DNA from: Baffinella frigidus
Taxonomy: Eukaryota; Cryptophyceae; Cryptomonadales; Baffinellaceae
Reading direction: 5' to 3'
Length of the DNA stretch: 10,709 nt
NCBI GenBank assembly: GCA_026770585.1
Contig: MU647516.1
Span: 25,441 to 36,149, forward strand
Shown here: piece by piece, positions 1 through 6,686 of the stretch
How the letters are laid out: the number at the start of each line of letters is the position of its first letter
Position numbering within the stretch: the stretch's first letter is position 1
Position numbers and translations under genes: made by a program
Notes under the pieces: model-generated
What the model was told of the DNA's origin: nothing
What the model saw: only the letters and a program-made list of their open reading frames with translations
Databases searched by the model: none

Positions 1-345
1 CCCTAAACCCTAAACCCTAAACCCTCAACCCTAAACCTCAAACCCTAAACCCTAAACCCTAAACCCTAAACCCTCGACCCTAAACCCTAAACCCTGAACC
101 TTGAACCCTAAACTCTAAACCCTAAACCCTAAACCCTAAACCCTAAACCCTAAACTCTAAACCCTACACCCTAAACCCTAGGATCCTACACCCTAAACCC
201 TAGACCCTAGACCCTAAACCCCAAACCCTAAACCCTAAACCCTGAACCCTAAACCCTAAACCCTAAACCCTGAACCCTTCACCCTAAACCCTACGCGTAC
301 ACCCTAACTCGTATGATGATACACCCTAAACCCTCAACCCTCAAC
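1..345. repeat. Telomere, CCCTAAA type (left chromosome end)
   Basis: Near-continuous CCCTAAA heptamers fill this stretch. Variants such as CCCTCAA, CCCTGAA, CCCTAGA and CTCTAAA become commoner inward, and a few non-telomeric insertions appear (around 180-190, 293-318). The C-rich strand reads inward from base 1, as expected at a genuine left chromosome end, where the complementary strand carries TTTAGGG toward the terminus. This is the Arabidopsis-type telomere of land plants and many algae. Single scattered copies persist to about 392. Base 1 may be the assembled end rather than the physical one. Confidence 0.95.
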
Positions 346-915
346 CCTACGAAGCACTCTCGTACTGATTACTGAAACCCTAATCCGTCAGAGGGGGGGG
401 CGCTCTGAATTGACACTTATTGACTTTATTCGAAAGAGAAATGCACGGCGCAGAATTGAGGCGAGTTTAGGAAGGCATTCGGGGTCTACACCAGCACCTT
501 CCTACCCAAGAGACTGCCACTACCCATAATGAGGGATTCATCAAGGAGCTTCCCGCCAAAACCCGGTCAGACCGGTCGGCGTATTACTCCCCGATGTCTC
601 CCTGCAGAGCACCCGCAAGGGCCTCTGCCTACTCCAAACATAATTGCCCCGCGCACCTCCTTACGAGTGTATGCCGGACCGGGCAAGTATGTGTGGACCA
701 CTCTCCTTGCGGGCCACTTATGCCACGCGAGAAGAGCAGGAAACCCCCCCTCCACCTAGGCCCCCACGTTGCGATGTGAGAAAAAGCCCTTATGTGCAGC
801 CTTGGTCGGACAGGTAATAAGCCTCCACTGAGACTCATACACGTACATGTACCGGTACGAGCCTCGTACATACGTACGAGCCTCGAATCTGAAAAGAGAT
901 GTCGTCCATTTAAAA
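346..915. other. Telomere-proximal region with no recognised gene
   Basis: I see no supportable gene here. Short open frames on both strands between 529 and 958 overlap each other, lack recognisable motifs and look like chance. There is a CAGAG(G)8..CTCTG inverted pair near 390-408. A cluster of alternating GTAC/ACGTAC words lies at about 838-886, including the near-palindrome GTACGAGCCTCGTAC. A 14-bp word at 414-427 (CACTTATTGACTTT) recurs in reverse complement at 7710-7723, suggesting a shared old repeat. Confidence 0.5.
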
Positions 916-980
916 TTTGACCCATTTTTAGAAAATTTGACCGCCACATTTGACCCATCTTTTTATTTTAGATTTTGACC
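916..980 (+). promoter_or_regulatory. Cluster of four TTTGACC motifs (W-box-like)
   Basis: TTTGACC occurs at 916-922, 936-942, 949-955 and 974-980 in an AT-rich stretch inside otherwise GC-rich DNA. TTGAC(C/T) is the core recognised by plant WRKY factors. Whether it acts as one here is inference. The four copies may instead be a decayed tandem repeat of irregular spacing (20, 13 and 25 bases). The nearest gene is the RWP-RK gene about 600 bases downstream. Confidence 0.25.
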
Positions 981-1067
981 CGAAAAGTACAATACATGTA
1001 CGAAGCGTACCTTGGTGCAAAGAAACATCCGCGACGCTCAAATTTACTCGATTTACTACAGGTGTGG

Positions 1068-1192
1068 ACGTCAGCGGGGGGATGTCTACGGTGGGGGGCC
1101 CCTATGATATGTACATGTAGACGGACACCCCCCCTGCATTCTGTTTTACTACATACGGTAGGGCCCCCCCACCGTAGATACACGTCAGCGGG
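1068..1192. mobile_element. Inverted-repeat element framed by 11-bp direct repeats
   Basis: ACGTCAGCGGG is found at 1068-1078 and again at 1182-1192. Between them lie inverted arms at 1081-1103 and 1160-1181, sharing the core TCTACGGTGGGGGG followed by GCCCCT/GCCCT. The right arm abuts the right direct repeat, and the left arm sits two bases from the left one. That layout is what a small non-autonomous DNA transposon with a target-site duplication would leave. The interior (about 55 bp) has no coding content. The superfamily cannot be assigned, although an 8-11 bp duplication would fit several families. Confidence 0.45.
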
Positions 1193-1237
1193 CCTTCTTC
1201 GACCTTCATCGACACACCGATCTGACTTAGTACGTTG

Positions 1238-1262
1238 TTTTACTACACGCTTTACTACACGT
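1238..1262 (+). repeat. Two tandem copies of TTTACTACACG(C/T)
   Basis: Two adjacent 12-bp copies of TTTACTACACG plus C or T. The word TTTACTACA also occurs singly near 1053 and 1145, so this is a locally amplified motif around the 1068-1192 element. Confidence 0.5.
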
Positions 1263-1335
1263 TTTTCTTCCACCCCATGGCCCCACATTTAACATCCATG
1301 GGAAAGTGGTGTAACATTTCCCCTTGCCACATCCC

Positions 1336-1415
1336 TGAGATCTGTAAAATCATCATATGTGATCTGTAAAATCATCACATATTTCCTGAGATCTGTAAAA
1401 TCATCACATATTTCC
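1336..1415 (+). repeat. Three tandem ~28-bp repeats upstream of the RWP-RK gene
   Basis: Three consecutive copies (about 1336-1359, 1360-1386, 1387-1415) share the core GATCTGTAAAATCATCA. The last two also share the following CATATTTCC. The first copy is shorter. The array ends about 155 bases before the first in-frame ATG of the RWP-RK gene, so it probably lies in the promoter or 5' leader. AT-rich composition sets it apart from the GC-rich coding sequence that follows. Confidence 0.75.
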
Positions 1416-1569
1416 ACCGAGCAGTCTGCTCTGCGCATCCTTCGCCGGGAAGCTCTCCGATTGCCGACCCGACGCGTCGCTCCCTGCGCACAATCCGCAA
1501 AGAGCATTTGGCTCCGAACCGTTGTCGGCGCAGCTCCTCTCTGAGCCAAGGTTGAGCATCGCGCCAAGG

Positions 1570-2403
1570 ATGATCGGGTCCGACATTTACATGCTCCAAG
1601 AAACGGAGCATGAGCACGAGCGTGAAGATCTCATGGGGAGCACGCTTCCTTGGGGAGACAGCATCTCGGTGCTCAACGTCTCGCGCCCTTGCCTGCGCAA
1701 CGAGCCCTTCGACGACCTGGACTCCGCGCGTTCCTCGCGGGCCGTGGAAAGTGTGAGCCTCGCACGAACCTGCGAGGCGCCAAGCATCGACGTCCCGTCA
1801 ACCTCTTTGGCGAAATCTTCGTCTTCGCACTCCCGCGTCTTCGCTCGGAGGAAGCCGGCCCGCGGGGAGGAGGTGCGTTGCACAGATGAGACTCTCCTCT
1901 TCAACCTGCGGAGCATCTCGCCTCTCTTCCATCTCCCGCTGGGCCAGGCGGCCGAGAAGTTGGGGCTGTGCCGCACTGCCCTGAAAAACGTGTGCCGCAA
2001 ATGTGGTATCACGCGCTGGCCGTTCCGCGGTCGCGGGCGCCGCGCGCCATCCGAACCGCCCTCTTCGCCGGAAGGAAAGACATCGTCGCTCGAGGAAATG
2101 TCGCAGAATGGCTTCCTCTTCTCGTCCGCCGAATCCTATCTGTCGAGAGAGCCCACCCACGAGCCCGACGGCGTCGGTCTCTCCTACACCCCTGCGGTTG
2201 GCTGGGGCGAGCCACCTGCCCAAGACGCCTGGCGCCTGCCCCCTCCTGCTGCCACCAGCGATGTTCATGGATGGGAGGCGGGTTGCTCCGCGCCAATTTC
2301 GTTGGAGGTGGGAGGGAACTGCACCTCGGCGCCTGAGGATTTTGGGTGCGACTTGGGGTTTCTCTGCGTCGGCCTTGAAGCTGTCACGTGTAGGCTCGGT
2401 TGA
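1570..2403 (+). CDS. RWP-RK domain transcription factor, short RKD-like type
   Basis: Reading from the ATG at 1570 (A at -3) to the TGA at 2401-2403 gives 277 residues. The frame is open upstream to 1399 but has no earlier ATG; a TTG at 1522 is an unlikely eukaryotic start, and an upstream exon is possible. Residues about 115-158 form an RWP-RK DNA-binding domain: a FHLPLGQAAEKLG helix segment, then LCRTALKNVCRKCGI, then the signature RWP (149-151) in TRWPFRGRGRR. The usual lysine of RWPxRK is replaced by glycine, followed by a basic patch that could serve nuclear localisation. The flanks are Ser/Pro/Arg-rich and look disordered. No GAF or PB1 domain is present, so it resembles RKD rather than NLP proteins. 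RKD proteins act as nuclear regulators of gametogenesis, mating type or nitrogen response in plants and green algae; its role here is inference. No clear TATA box or poly(A) signal was seen. Confidence 0.8.
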   Translation: MIGSDIYMLQETEHEHEREDLMGSTLPWGDSISVLNVSRPCLRNEPFDDLDSARSSRAVESVSLARTCEAPSIDVPSTSLAKSSSSHSRVFARRKPARGEEVRCTDETLLFNLRSISPLFHLPLGQAAEKLGLCRTALKNVCRKCGITRWPFRGRGRRAPSEPPSSPEGKTSSLEEMSQNGFLFSSAESYLSREPTHEPDGVGLSYTPAVGWGEPPAQDAWRLPPPAATSDVHGWEAGCSAPISLEVGGNCTSAPEDFGCDLGFLCVGLEAVTCRLG

Positions 2404-2430
2404 CACCCGGGTTGACACCAGAAGTTGACC

Positions 2431-2505
2431 TTGAGGTCCTTCAGGTTTTTCGAGCTCCCACCATAGGCTGAACCGTATCCGCAGGAAGGCCCTGCTGTGT
2501 TTCGG
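2431..2505. repeat. Dispersed ~80-bp repeat, copy 1
   Basis: This stretch aligns with 10037-10118: both contain TTCGAGCTCCCA(C/A)CAT, a variable middle and GTTTCGG. Read on the minus strand, both copies encode GSSKNLK(D/E)LK in one frame and WELE(K/E)P in another, so coding potential alone does not pick a frame. It starts 28 bases after the RWP-RK stop codon. It could be an exon remnant or a transposon fragment. Confidence 0.5.
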
Positions 2506-2891
2506 GTGGGGAGGAGGTGACGGCGTGGCATGATGAAAAAAAGCGGCGGAATCGTGAGCCTGGTGGGTGTAGGAGAGTGTGAATGAAATGCATGTACAGA
2601 CTGCTGCGCGTGGCGTGGTGAGACTTTTCTTTCCATCCTTTAGGTCCTTTATTTTTTGATTTTGGGTAATTACCCTAGACTCATAACCTGCGAGTCTGGG
2701 ATAATTTGTGGCGTGAGAGGAGCAGCGTCTTGCTGTGGCGCCTTCAATTGCCCTTTCCACCAGCGGATGTGTCTTGATTGCCGGACGAGAGTCGCTCCGG
2801 GGTCAAATGAAAGGCATTTCGTCTTGAATGTTCTCAGAACCTGAAAACGGTCAGAGAACTCGATTCTTGTACAGAGAGGGAAAAGGGTTGC
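2506..2891. other. Intergenic, nothing recognised
   Basis: No gene, tRNA or clear repeat was found. A minus-strand open frame spanning 1798-2760 passes through this stretch but is mostly the antisense shadow of the RWP-RK gene. A short AT-rich patch at 2648-2672 could belong to the 3' end of the RWP-RK transcript, though no canonical poly(A) signal is visible. Confidence 0.4.
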
Positions 2892-3086
2892 AGTGGTACA
2901 CCAGGTGTCAACAGTTTCGATAGAGGACTACAGGGGTACCTCGCTCATAAGAAACTGCCCCCCCCTAGGACCACCATAGGGCCCTAGGCATAGGTCTACT
3001 TTAGGGTCGTAGGGGGGGGCGGTTTCTTGTGAGCGAGGTACCCCTGTAGTGGTACAACAAGTGTCAACTGTTTCGATAGAAGACTA
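2892..3086. repeat. 39-bp direct repeats flanking the MITE
   Basis: Positions 2892-2930 and 3048-3086 match at 35 of 39 bases (shared words AGTGGTACA, GTGTCAAC and GTTTCGATAGA). They lie immediately on either side of the palindromic MITE at 2929-3048. They are far longer than a normal target-site duplication, so they more likely arose by tandem duplication of a MITE-containing unit or by template switching at the hairpin. Four mismatches show the event is not recent. Confidence 0.75.
2929..3048. mobile_element. Complete palindromic MITE (TA-flanked), copy 1
   Basis: The 120-bp element begins TA CAGGGGTACCTCGCTC and ends in its reverse complement. The terminal inverted repeats extend about 37 bases with two mismatches, including a run of eight C or G. 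The centre contains palindromic words such as AGGGCCCT. No transposase is present. A TA on each side fits Tc1/mariner-like (Stowaway-type) MITEs, but TA could also be part of the terminus. This is the clearest full-length copy of the commonest family in the window. Confidence 0.8.
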
Positions 3087-3176
3087 TTGGGATTTGACCC
3101 TGGGTTGGCACCTGTCCGGATTCCGACTCACTCCAGTACTATTCAACGGACCTGAGAAAGGCGCTTTGCTCCCCAT

Positions 3177-3770
3177 GGTTTAGGGTTAAGGGTTTATGGT
3201 TTAGGGTTGAGGGTTGAGGGTTTGGAGTTTAGGGTTCAGGTTTAAGTTAGGATTTAGGATTTAGGGTTTAGGGTTTAGGGTTTAGGGTTTAGGGTTTTGG
3301 GTTTAGGGTTTAGGGTTTAGGGTTAGAGTTTAGGGTTTAGAGTTTAAGGTTTAGGGTTTAGGGTTTGGAGTTTAGGGTTTAGGGTTTAGGGTTTAGGGTT
3401 TAGGGTTTAAGGATTAGGGTTGAGGGCTCAGGGTTGAGGGTTTAGGGTTTAGGTTTCAGGGTTTAGGGTTTAGGGTAGAGGGTTTGGGTTTAGGGTTTAG
3501 GGTTTAAGGTTTAGGATTTAGGGTTGAGGGTTTGAGGTTTAGGGTTTGGGGTTCAGGGTTTTAGAGTTTCGGGTTTGGGGTTTAGGGTTTATGGTTTGGG
3601 GTTTAGGGTTCAGGGTTTCGGGTTTAGGGTTTCGGGTCTAGGGTTTAGGTTTTGGGTTTTGGGGGTAGTTGTTTAGGGTTTAGGGTTTAGGGCAAAGGGT
3701 ACAGGGTAAAGGGTTTAGGGTAAAGGGTTTAGGGTTGAGAGTGTAGGGTGTAGGGTTTACATGCAAGGTG
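3177..3770 (+). repeat. Interstitial telomeric repeat, TTTAGGG on + strand (inverted orientation)
   Basis: About 600 bases of TTTAGGG heptamers and near variants (TTCAGGG, TTGAGGG, TTTAAGG, TTTCGGG). The G-rich strand is on +, opposite to the terminal telomere at 1-345. Purity is highest around 3250-3420 and declines rightward. The tract starts abruptly after unique sequence at 3176. Confidence 0.93.
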
Positions 3771-3894
3771 GTTTTGGGTCTGGGATTATGGTTTGAAGGT
3801 AGTTGAGGTTTAGTGTTGAGCCTTTAGGGTTGAGGGTGTACAGGTGAGGGTTTCAGGTTTGGAAGTTCATGCAGGGACAACCCCACATGTGCAC
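3771..3894 (+). repeat. Degenerate telomere-like repeat and start of a duplicated block
   Basis: Strongly diverged GGGTTTA-type words continue from the preceding tract. From 3815 (GTTGAGCC) the sequence aligns with 4729 onward, marking an internal duplication of this telomere-like region. Confidence 0.6.
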
Positions 3895-4083
3895 TACAGG
3901 GTTACCTTGCCTCAAGAACTACACCCTTGCTCGGGGGTCGGTCGAGTTTCCTGTTCCTAAATTAGTACCAGAAGGTTAACTCAACACGAGATTTGGTCAT
4001 CCCTCTTGGTAGTACGCAGGGGTCGCAGGGGTCGAATCCCTGCCGTCTGCTTAAGTTACGGGTTCGTGTACAAAAGGTATCCC
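3895..4083. mobile_element. 189-bp insertion flanked by TGTGCAC direct repeats
   Basis: TGTGCAC occurs exactly at both borders (3888-3894 and 4084-4090), and the corresponding site at 4815-4829 in the duplicate block lacks the insert. The ends resemble worn termini of the CAGGGGTACC MITE family: TACAGGGTTACCTTGC at the left and GGTATCCCTG at the right. The interior is unique and includes the tRNA-like stretch at 4001-4050. It could be a diverged MITE relative or a tRNA-derived SINE-like element. The filled/empty comparison is the main evidence for insertion. Confidence 0.55.
4001..4050 (+). other. tRNA-like fragment (D-arm and T-arm words, no anticodon arm)
   Basis: CTTGGTAGTACGC (4005-4017) resembles a D-arm/A-box. 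CAGGG-GTCGAAT-CCCTG (4026-4042) folds as a T-arm with a 5-bp stem and 7-base loop, and GGGTCGAATCC differs from the B-box consensus by one base. The two lie only about ten bases apart, leaving no room for an anticodon arm, and no 5' partner for the CCGTCTG tail is visible. I read it as a tRNA relic or the internal promoter of a SINE-like element, not a functional tRNA. Confidence 0.3.
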
Positions 4084-4090
4084 TGTGCAC

Positions 4091-4266
4091 AAGTCCCAAA
4101 TTATAAGTCCCAAATCATAGGGTTGCGGGTTAGGATTTCGGGTGCATGGGGTTGAGAATTTGGGATTCGGGTTTAGTATTCAGCTCTTGGGTGTTGGGGT
4201 GTTGGGTAGGGTGCAGAGGGTAGGGTATAGGGTGTGGAGTTGAGGGATTTAAGGGCTTAGGTGTTC
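4091..4266 (+). repeat. Degenerate telomere-like repeat
   Basis: Loose GGGTTAGG/GGGTGTTG-type words, with a short tandem of AAGTCCCAAAT at 4091-4115. It continues the G-rich array between the two insertions. Confidence 0.5.
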
Positions 4267-4550
4267 ATAGGTCCATCCTTTATCTGCCTGCGCCGCCTCA
4301 AGTCGTCACCGTCAACTTTGACATTTTTGGGCTCGGCCGCCCCTGAATGGAAAACTCTAGAAAAATTACCAGCTTGTCAGGCTCGCTAAGTTGAACAAAC
4401 TGAGTAATTGGTGCTTAACGATCTGAGAAAACCCTGATTTTTTGGATTCGGGAAACCCTCGTCCGCACCATTCAAAGCCTTGGGGACCCGTGAAGTAATT
4501 TTGATTGAAACGTTCAAAAATCAAAAAGTTTCGGCAGATAAGGGATAGGT
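4267..4550. mobile_element. Candidate TIR element inserted in the telomere-like array
   Basis: A unique, non-telomeric block separates two G-rich stretches. It is bounded by imperfect inverted repeats, CCATCCTTTATCTGCC at 4273-4288 and GGCAGATAAGGGATAGG at 4533-4549. ATAGGT at 4267-4272 and 4545-4550 could be a 6-bp target duplication. The interior (about 270 bp) has no long open frame and no transposase motif. The inverted repeats are short, so chance cannot be excluded, but the abrupt change of sequence type on both sides supports an insertion. Confidence 0.4.
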
Positions 4551-5370
4551 TTGGATTTGGGGTTCAAGAATTAGGGACAAGAGATTTGCGATTATGGATT
4601 GTGGATTATGGATGAGGAATGCGGGTTTAGGGTTTAGGGATTAGAGTGTAGGGAGTAAGGTCTAAAGATTAGGGATGCGGTTTTTGGTTTGGCGCTTGAA
4701 GCTTAGGGATTCAAGGTTTACATATAGGGTTGAGCCATTCGGGTTTAGGGTGTACAGATGAGGTTCTATGGTTCAGGGTTTAGGACTCAACGTCCAAACA
4801 GGAACAACCCCACTTGTACCCTACAAAAGTCCCAGAGCATAGGGTTACGTGTTAGGATTTCGGGTTCAGGGGTTAAGAATTCGGTTTTCGGGTTAGGATT
4901 CAGGAGTTAGGGGTTAGGGTTTAGGGGTGGGGTGCAGGGTTTGGGGGTTTGTGGTTCAAGGATTGGGGAATAGGGAATAGGCATTAGAGATTGGGGATAG
5001 GAACTTGGAACTAGGGGCTAGAGACTAGGGAGTAGGGTGTAGAGTTCAGGGATTTAGAGTTCGAGTCTGGGGTTCGGGGTTCAGGTATTTAGGGTTCCTT
5101 TAGGGTTTAAAGTGTACAGGTCAGGGTTTAGGGTTCACGGTTTAATGGCTTGGGGGTCAGTGTTTAGTGTTTGTTTAGAGTTCAGGGTTTCTACTGTTTA
5201 AGTTTTACGGGTTAGGATGTATGGTTTACGGTCTAGGGTCTAGGGCTAGGGTGTAGGGTGTAGGGTCTAGGTTTTAGGGCTGAGGGCTTAGGGCTCAGGG
5301 TCTAGGGTTTAGAGTTTAAAGCTTAGGCTTTAGGTTTTTGGGTCAGGGAATAAGGCTTAGGGGTTTGTGT
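4551..5370 (+). repeat. Long, highly degenerate telomere-like array
   Basis: About 800 bases of short G-rich words (GGGTTTAGGG, GGATTAGGG, GGGGTTCAGG, GGTGTAGGG) on the + strand, too diverged to be active telomere. I infer this is an old interstitial telomeric tract decaying by point mutation, mostly transitions. It holds no gene. Confidence 0.7.
4729..4890 (+). repeat. Duplicated subtelomeric block, copy B (empty site)
   Basis: This aligns with 3815-4170 but lacks the 189-bp insert: ACAACCCCACTTGTACC runs directly into CTACAAAAGTCCC. It serves as the internal reference for the insertion in copy A. Confidence 0.65.
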
Positions 5371-5436
5371 TGAGGGGTGACGGCAGCGCGTTTGAGGGAC
5401 GAGCCCTCCCAGGATCCGGGCAGCCATGAGTTCCAG

Positions 5437-5450
5437 AGAGAGAGAGAGAG
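5437..5450. repeat. Short (AG)n microsatellite
   Basis: About seven AG units follow CCATGAGTTCCAGA. The same 14-mer is repeated exactly at 5579-5592 (first copy 5424-5437), hinting at an old local duplication. Confidence 0.6.
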
Positions 5451-5552
5451 ATTGATAATTTATTGCCAAACAACCAGCATCAGCGCCGCACATGCTACGC
5501 ATTGTGCCACTTACTGTACCCCGTGTCGGCCGCTCATACGAGCATTTTCCGG

Positions 5553-5884
5553 ATGGATTCTAACTCCACCTCCTACATCCATGAGTTCCAGACAAAGCAG
5601 TACCCGCAGATAAATGTGCACGCCAAAATCACCCTCCCAGGTGAACTCTCAGCGTGAGTGATAATAGTGTGCAAGTGCCTGGTGTACAAGTGCGTGGTTT
5701 CCAGTGGTACAAGCATCTGACACTACACCCCAAGATCTTTTCCCTGAAGCTGCGATGGGGCAGGGCTCTCTTTTTGGCAACGCGCGCGTGCTTGTCCTGC
5801 TGCACCTCACACTCTCTCTACAGTCCACTCGTCAAAAGACCACCTTTTTACTGGTGGTCTTTTTGGAAAAGACCACCTTTCTAG
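5553..5884 (+). CDS. Possible two-exon gene fragment, unrecognised
   Basis: An ATG at 5553 opens MDSNSTSYIHEFQ..., reading to 5653 without obvious low complexity. It is followed immediately by GTGAGT (5654-5659), a good 5' splice site. A pyrimidine-rich stretch ending CTACAG at 5823 is a plausible acceptor, with CTCAC (5806-5810) as a possible branch site. Removing 5654-5823 (170 nt) continues the frame about 20 codons to a TAG at 5882-5884, but that second part lies across the twin hairpins and looks poor as protein. No family is recognised. It may be a chance open frame or the end of a decayed gene. Confidence 0.2.
5668..5697 (+). repeat. 15-bp tandem duplication
   Basis: TGTGCAAGTGCCTGG is followed directly by TGTACAAGTGCGTGG (13 of 15 identical), within the proposed intron. 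Confidence 0.55.
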
Positions 5885-5895
5885 TGGTGTTTTTT
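5834..5895 (+). other. Twin hairpins with T tracts
   Basis: AAAAGACCACC at 5834-5844 pairs perfectly with GGTGGTCTTTT at 5853-5863 (11-bp stem, 8-base loop). The same left arm recurs at 5867-5877 and pairs with GTGGTGTTTTTT, with one mismatch. The whole is a near-duplicate hairpin in tandem. Bacterial terminators look like this, but the setting is nuclear; it may be a hairpin repeat or a signal for an RNA polymerase III-type transcript ending in T. Function unknown. Confidence 0.6.
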
Positions 5896-6258
5896 TTTAT
5901 CGGTGGGGCAGGATCGATTTGCTTTGCGTGTCGGGAGACTAAAGCAGCGCTCGAGATTTCGTCAAACATGACGCGGGGGGTCTTGTCAGATCACTAAGTA
6001 TGTCTAAGCCCTCCCCCCTCCCGCCCATCCACACCCCTCGATGTCGGGATCGCAAACCGCACAAGACTGGCAGCGGACGACGAAGCTGAGGTACGTTGCA
6101 CAGCCTGTTTCATCGGCATGCGAGCCTGGACGGGGACCTGCCAGCGAGTCTCATAAATGTTTCCAAACTTGGGTTCCAGGGTCCGCAGCCTACGCTAGAT
6201 CTGAGGGTGGTCAATCGCAAAAGTCAACTCCCCAGTGCCGCCAGGTCAACTTTTGGAA
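5896..6258. other. No recognised gene
   Basis: A + strand open frame at 6041-6328 (95 residues from ATG) has no recognisable motif and runs into a hairpin. A second frame overlaps it. GTCAACT words lie at about 6221, 6244 and 6291. I would not call a gene here. Confidence 0.4.
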
Positions 6259-6282
6259 GAATAACCCGTTTTCGGGCTATTC
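6259..6282. other. Compact stem-loop
   Basis: GAATAACCCG and CGGGCTATTC flank a TTTT loop: ten positions pair with one mismatch. It sits between two GTCAACTT words (6244 and 6291), so it could be the core of a small inverted-repeat relic. Confidence 0.5.
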
Positions 6283-6620
6283 TGCAAGGGTGTCAACTTA
6301 TGATTGCTCCCGGTCACGTCTAAAGTAGCCTCAACGTTTCCCGCGAGCGGCAGCTTGACCAGGGTCGGTGAACGTTCTTCGAGGAAGGGGGGAAGCAGAT
6401 TTGTTGTACGAGCTCGTGCAAAGCACGACCGCGCACGAGTCAGGAGTCGAGACGGGAGAAGGCAAGGAGCCCAAACGGCACTCCCAAGGGTGCTGAGAGA
6501 GAGAAGAACATCCTCTCTAGGACGAATTACCCCGTTTGTGCTTTTTTTCTTTATTTTTTTACAACACCGTTTTGACTTTCTTGTTGTTAGCCGGTTTGAT
6601 TGCATATATTTTGAATGTTG
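6283..6620. other. No recognised gene; T-rich patch
   Basis: A minus-strand frame (6246-6704, starting with TTG) has no motif and crosses unrelated repeats, so I do not call it. A T-rich stretch lies at 6538-6562. Nothing else was identified. Confidence 0.4.
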
Positions 6621-6686
6621 CTGACAGCCACTTAGAAACTCAAAGTCAACTCCACGAACAAAGAGGGGGTCGCAAGGGTCGCGGGC
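6621..6686 (+). repeat. 66-bp duplicated block, copy A
   Basis: This matches 7771-7836 at 64 of 66 bases, beginning CTGACAGCCACTTAG and ending GGGTCGCGGGC. The flanks differ, so it is a discrete duplicated or transposed block of recent age. It contains TCCACGAACAAAG, a 13-mer found at four junctions in the window. Confidence 0.85.

Larger units (their letters stand above)
3815..4170 (+). repeat. Duplicated subtelomeric block, copy A (with insertion)
   Basis: This block aligns with 4729-4890. Shared landmarks are GTTGAGCC, GGGTGTACAG, ACAACCCCAC, AAGTCCCA, CATAGGGTT and GTTAGGATTTCGGGT. Copy A carries about 190 extra bases at 3895-4083, absent from copy B. Confidence 0.65.

Noticed and set aside
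529-958. Several 60-109 residue frames on both strands
   Set aside because: They overlap one another in all frames, many lack an ATG start, and no motif or coding-like composition is seen.
968-1292. Opposed frames of ~105 residues
   Set aside because: Both cross the inverted-repeat element and TTTACTACA repeats. They are open by composition only.
1798-2760. Minus-strand open frame of 320 residues
   Set aside because: It lies antisense across most of the RWP-RK coding region, is Arg/Pro/Ser-rich from GC bias, and has no recognisable domain.
5834-5895. Rho-independent terminator
   Set aside because: The shape fits, but the telomere and RWP-RK gene show a eukaryotic nuclear context, where this mechanism is not expected.
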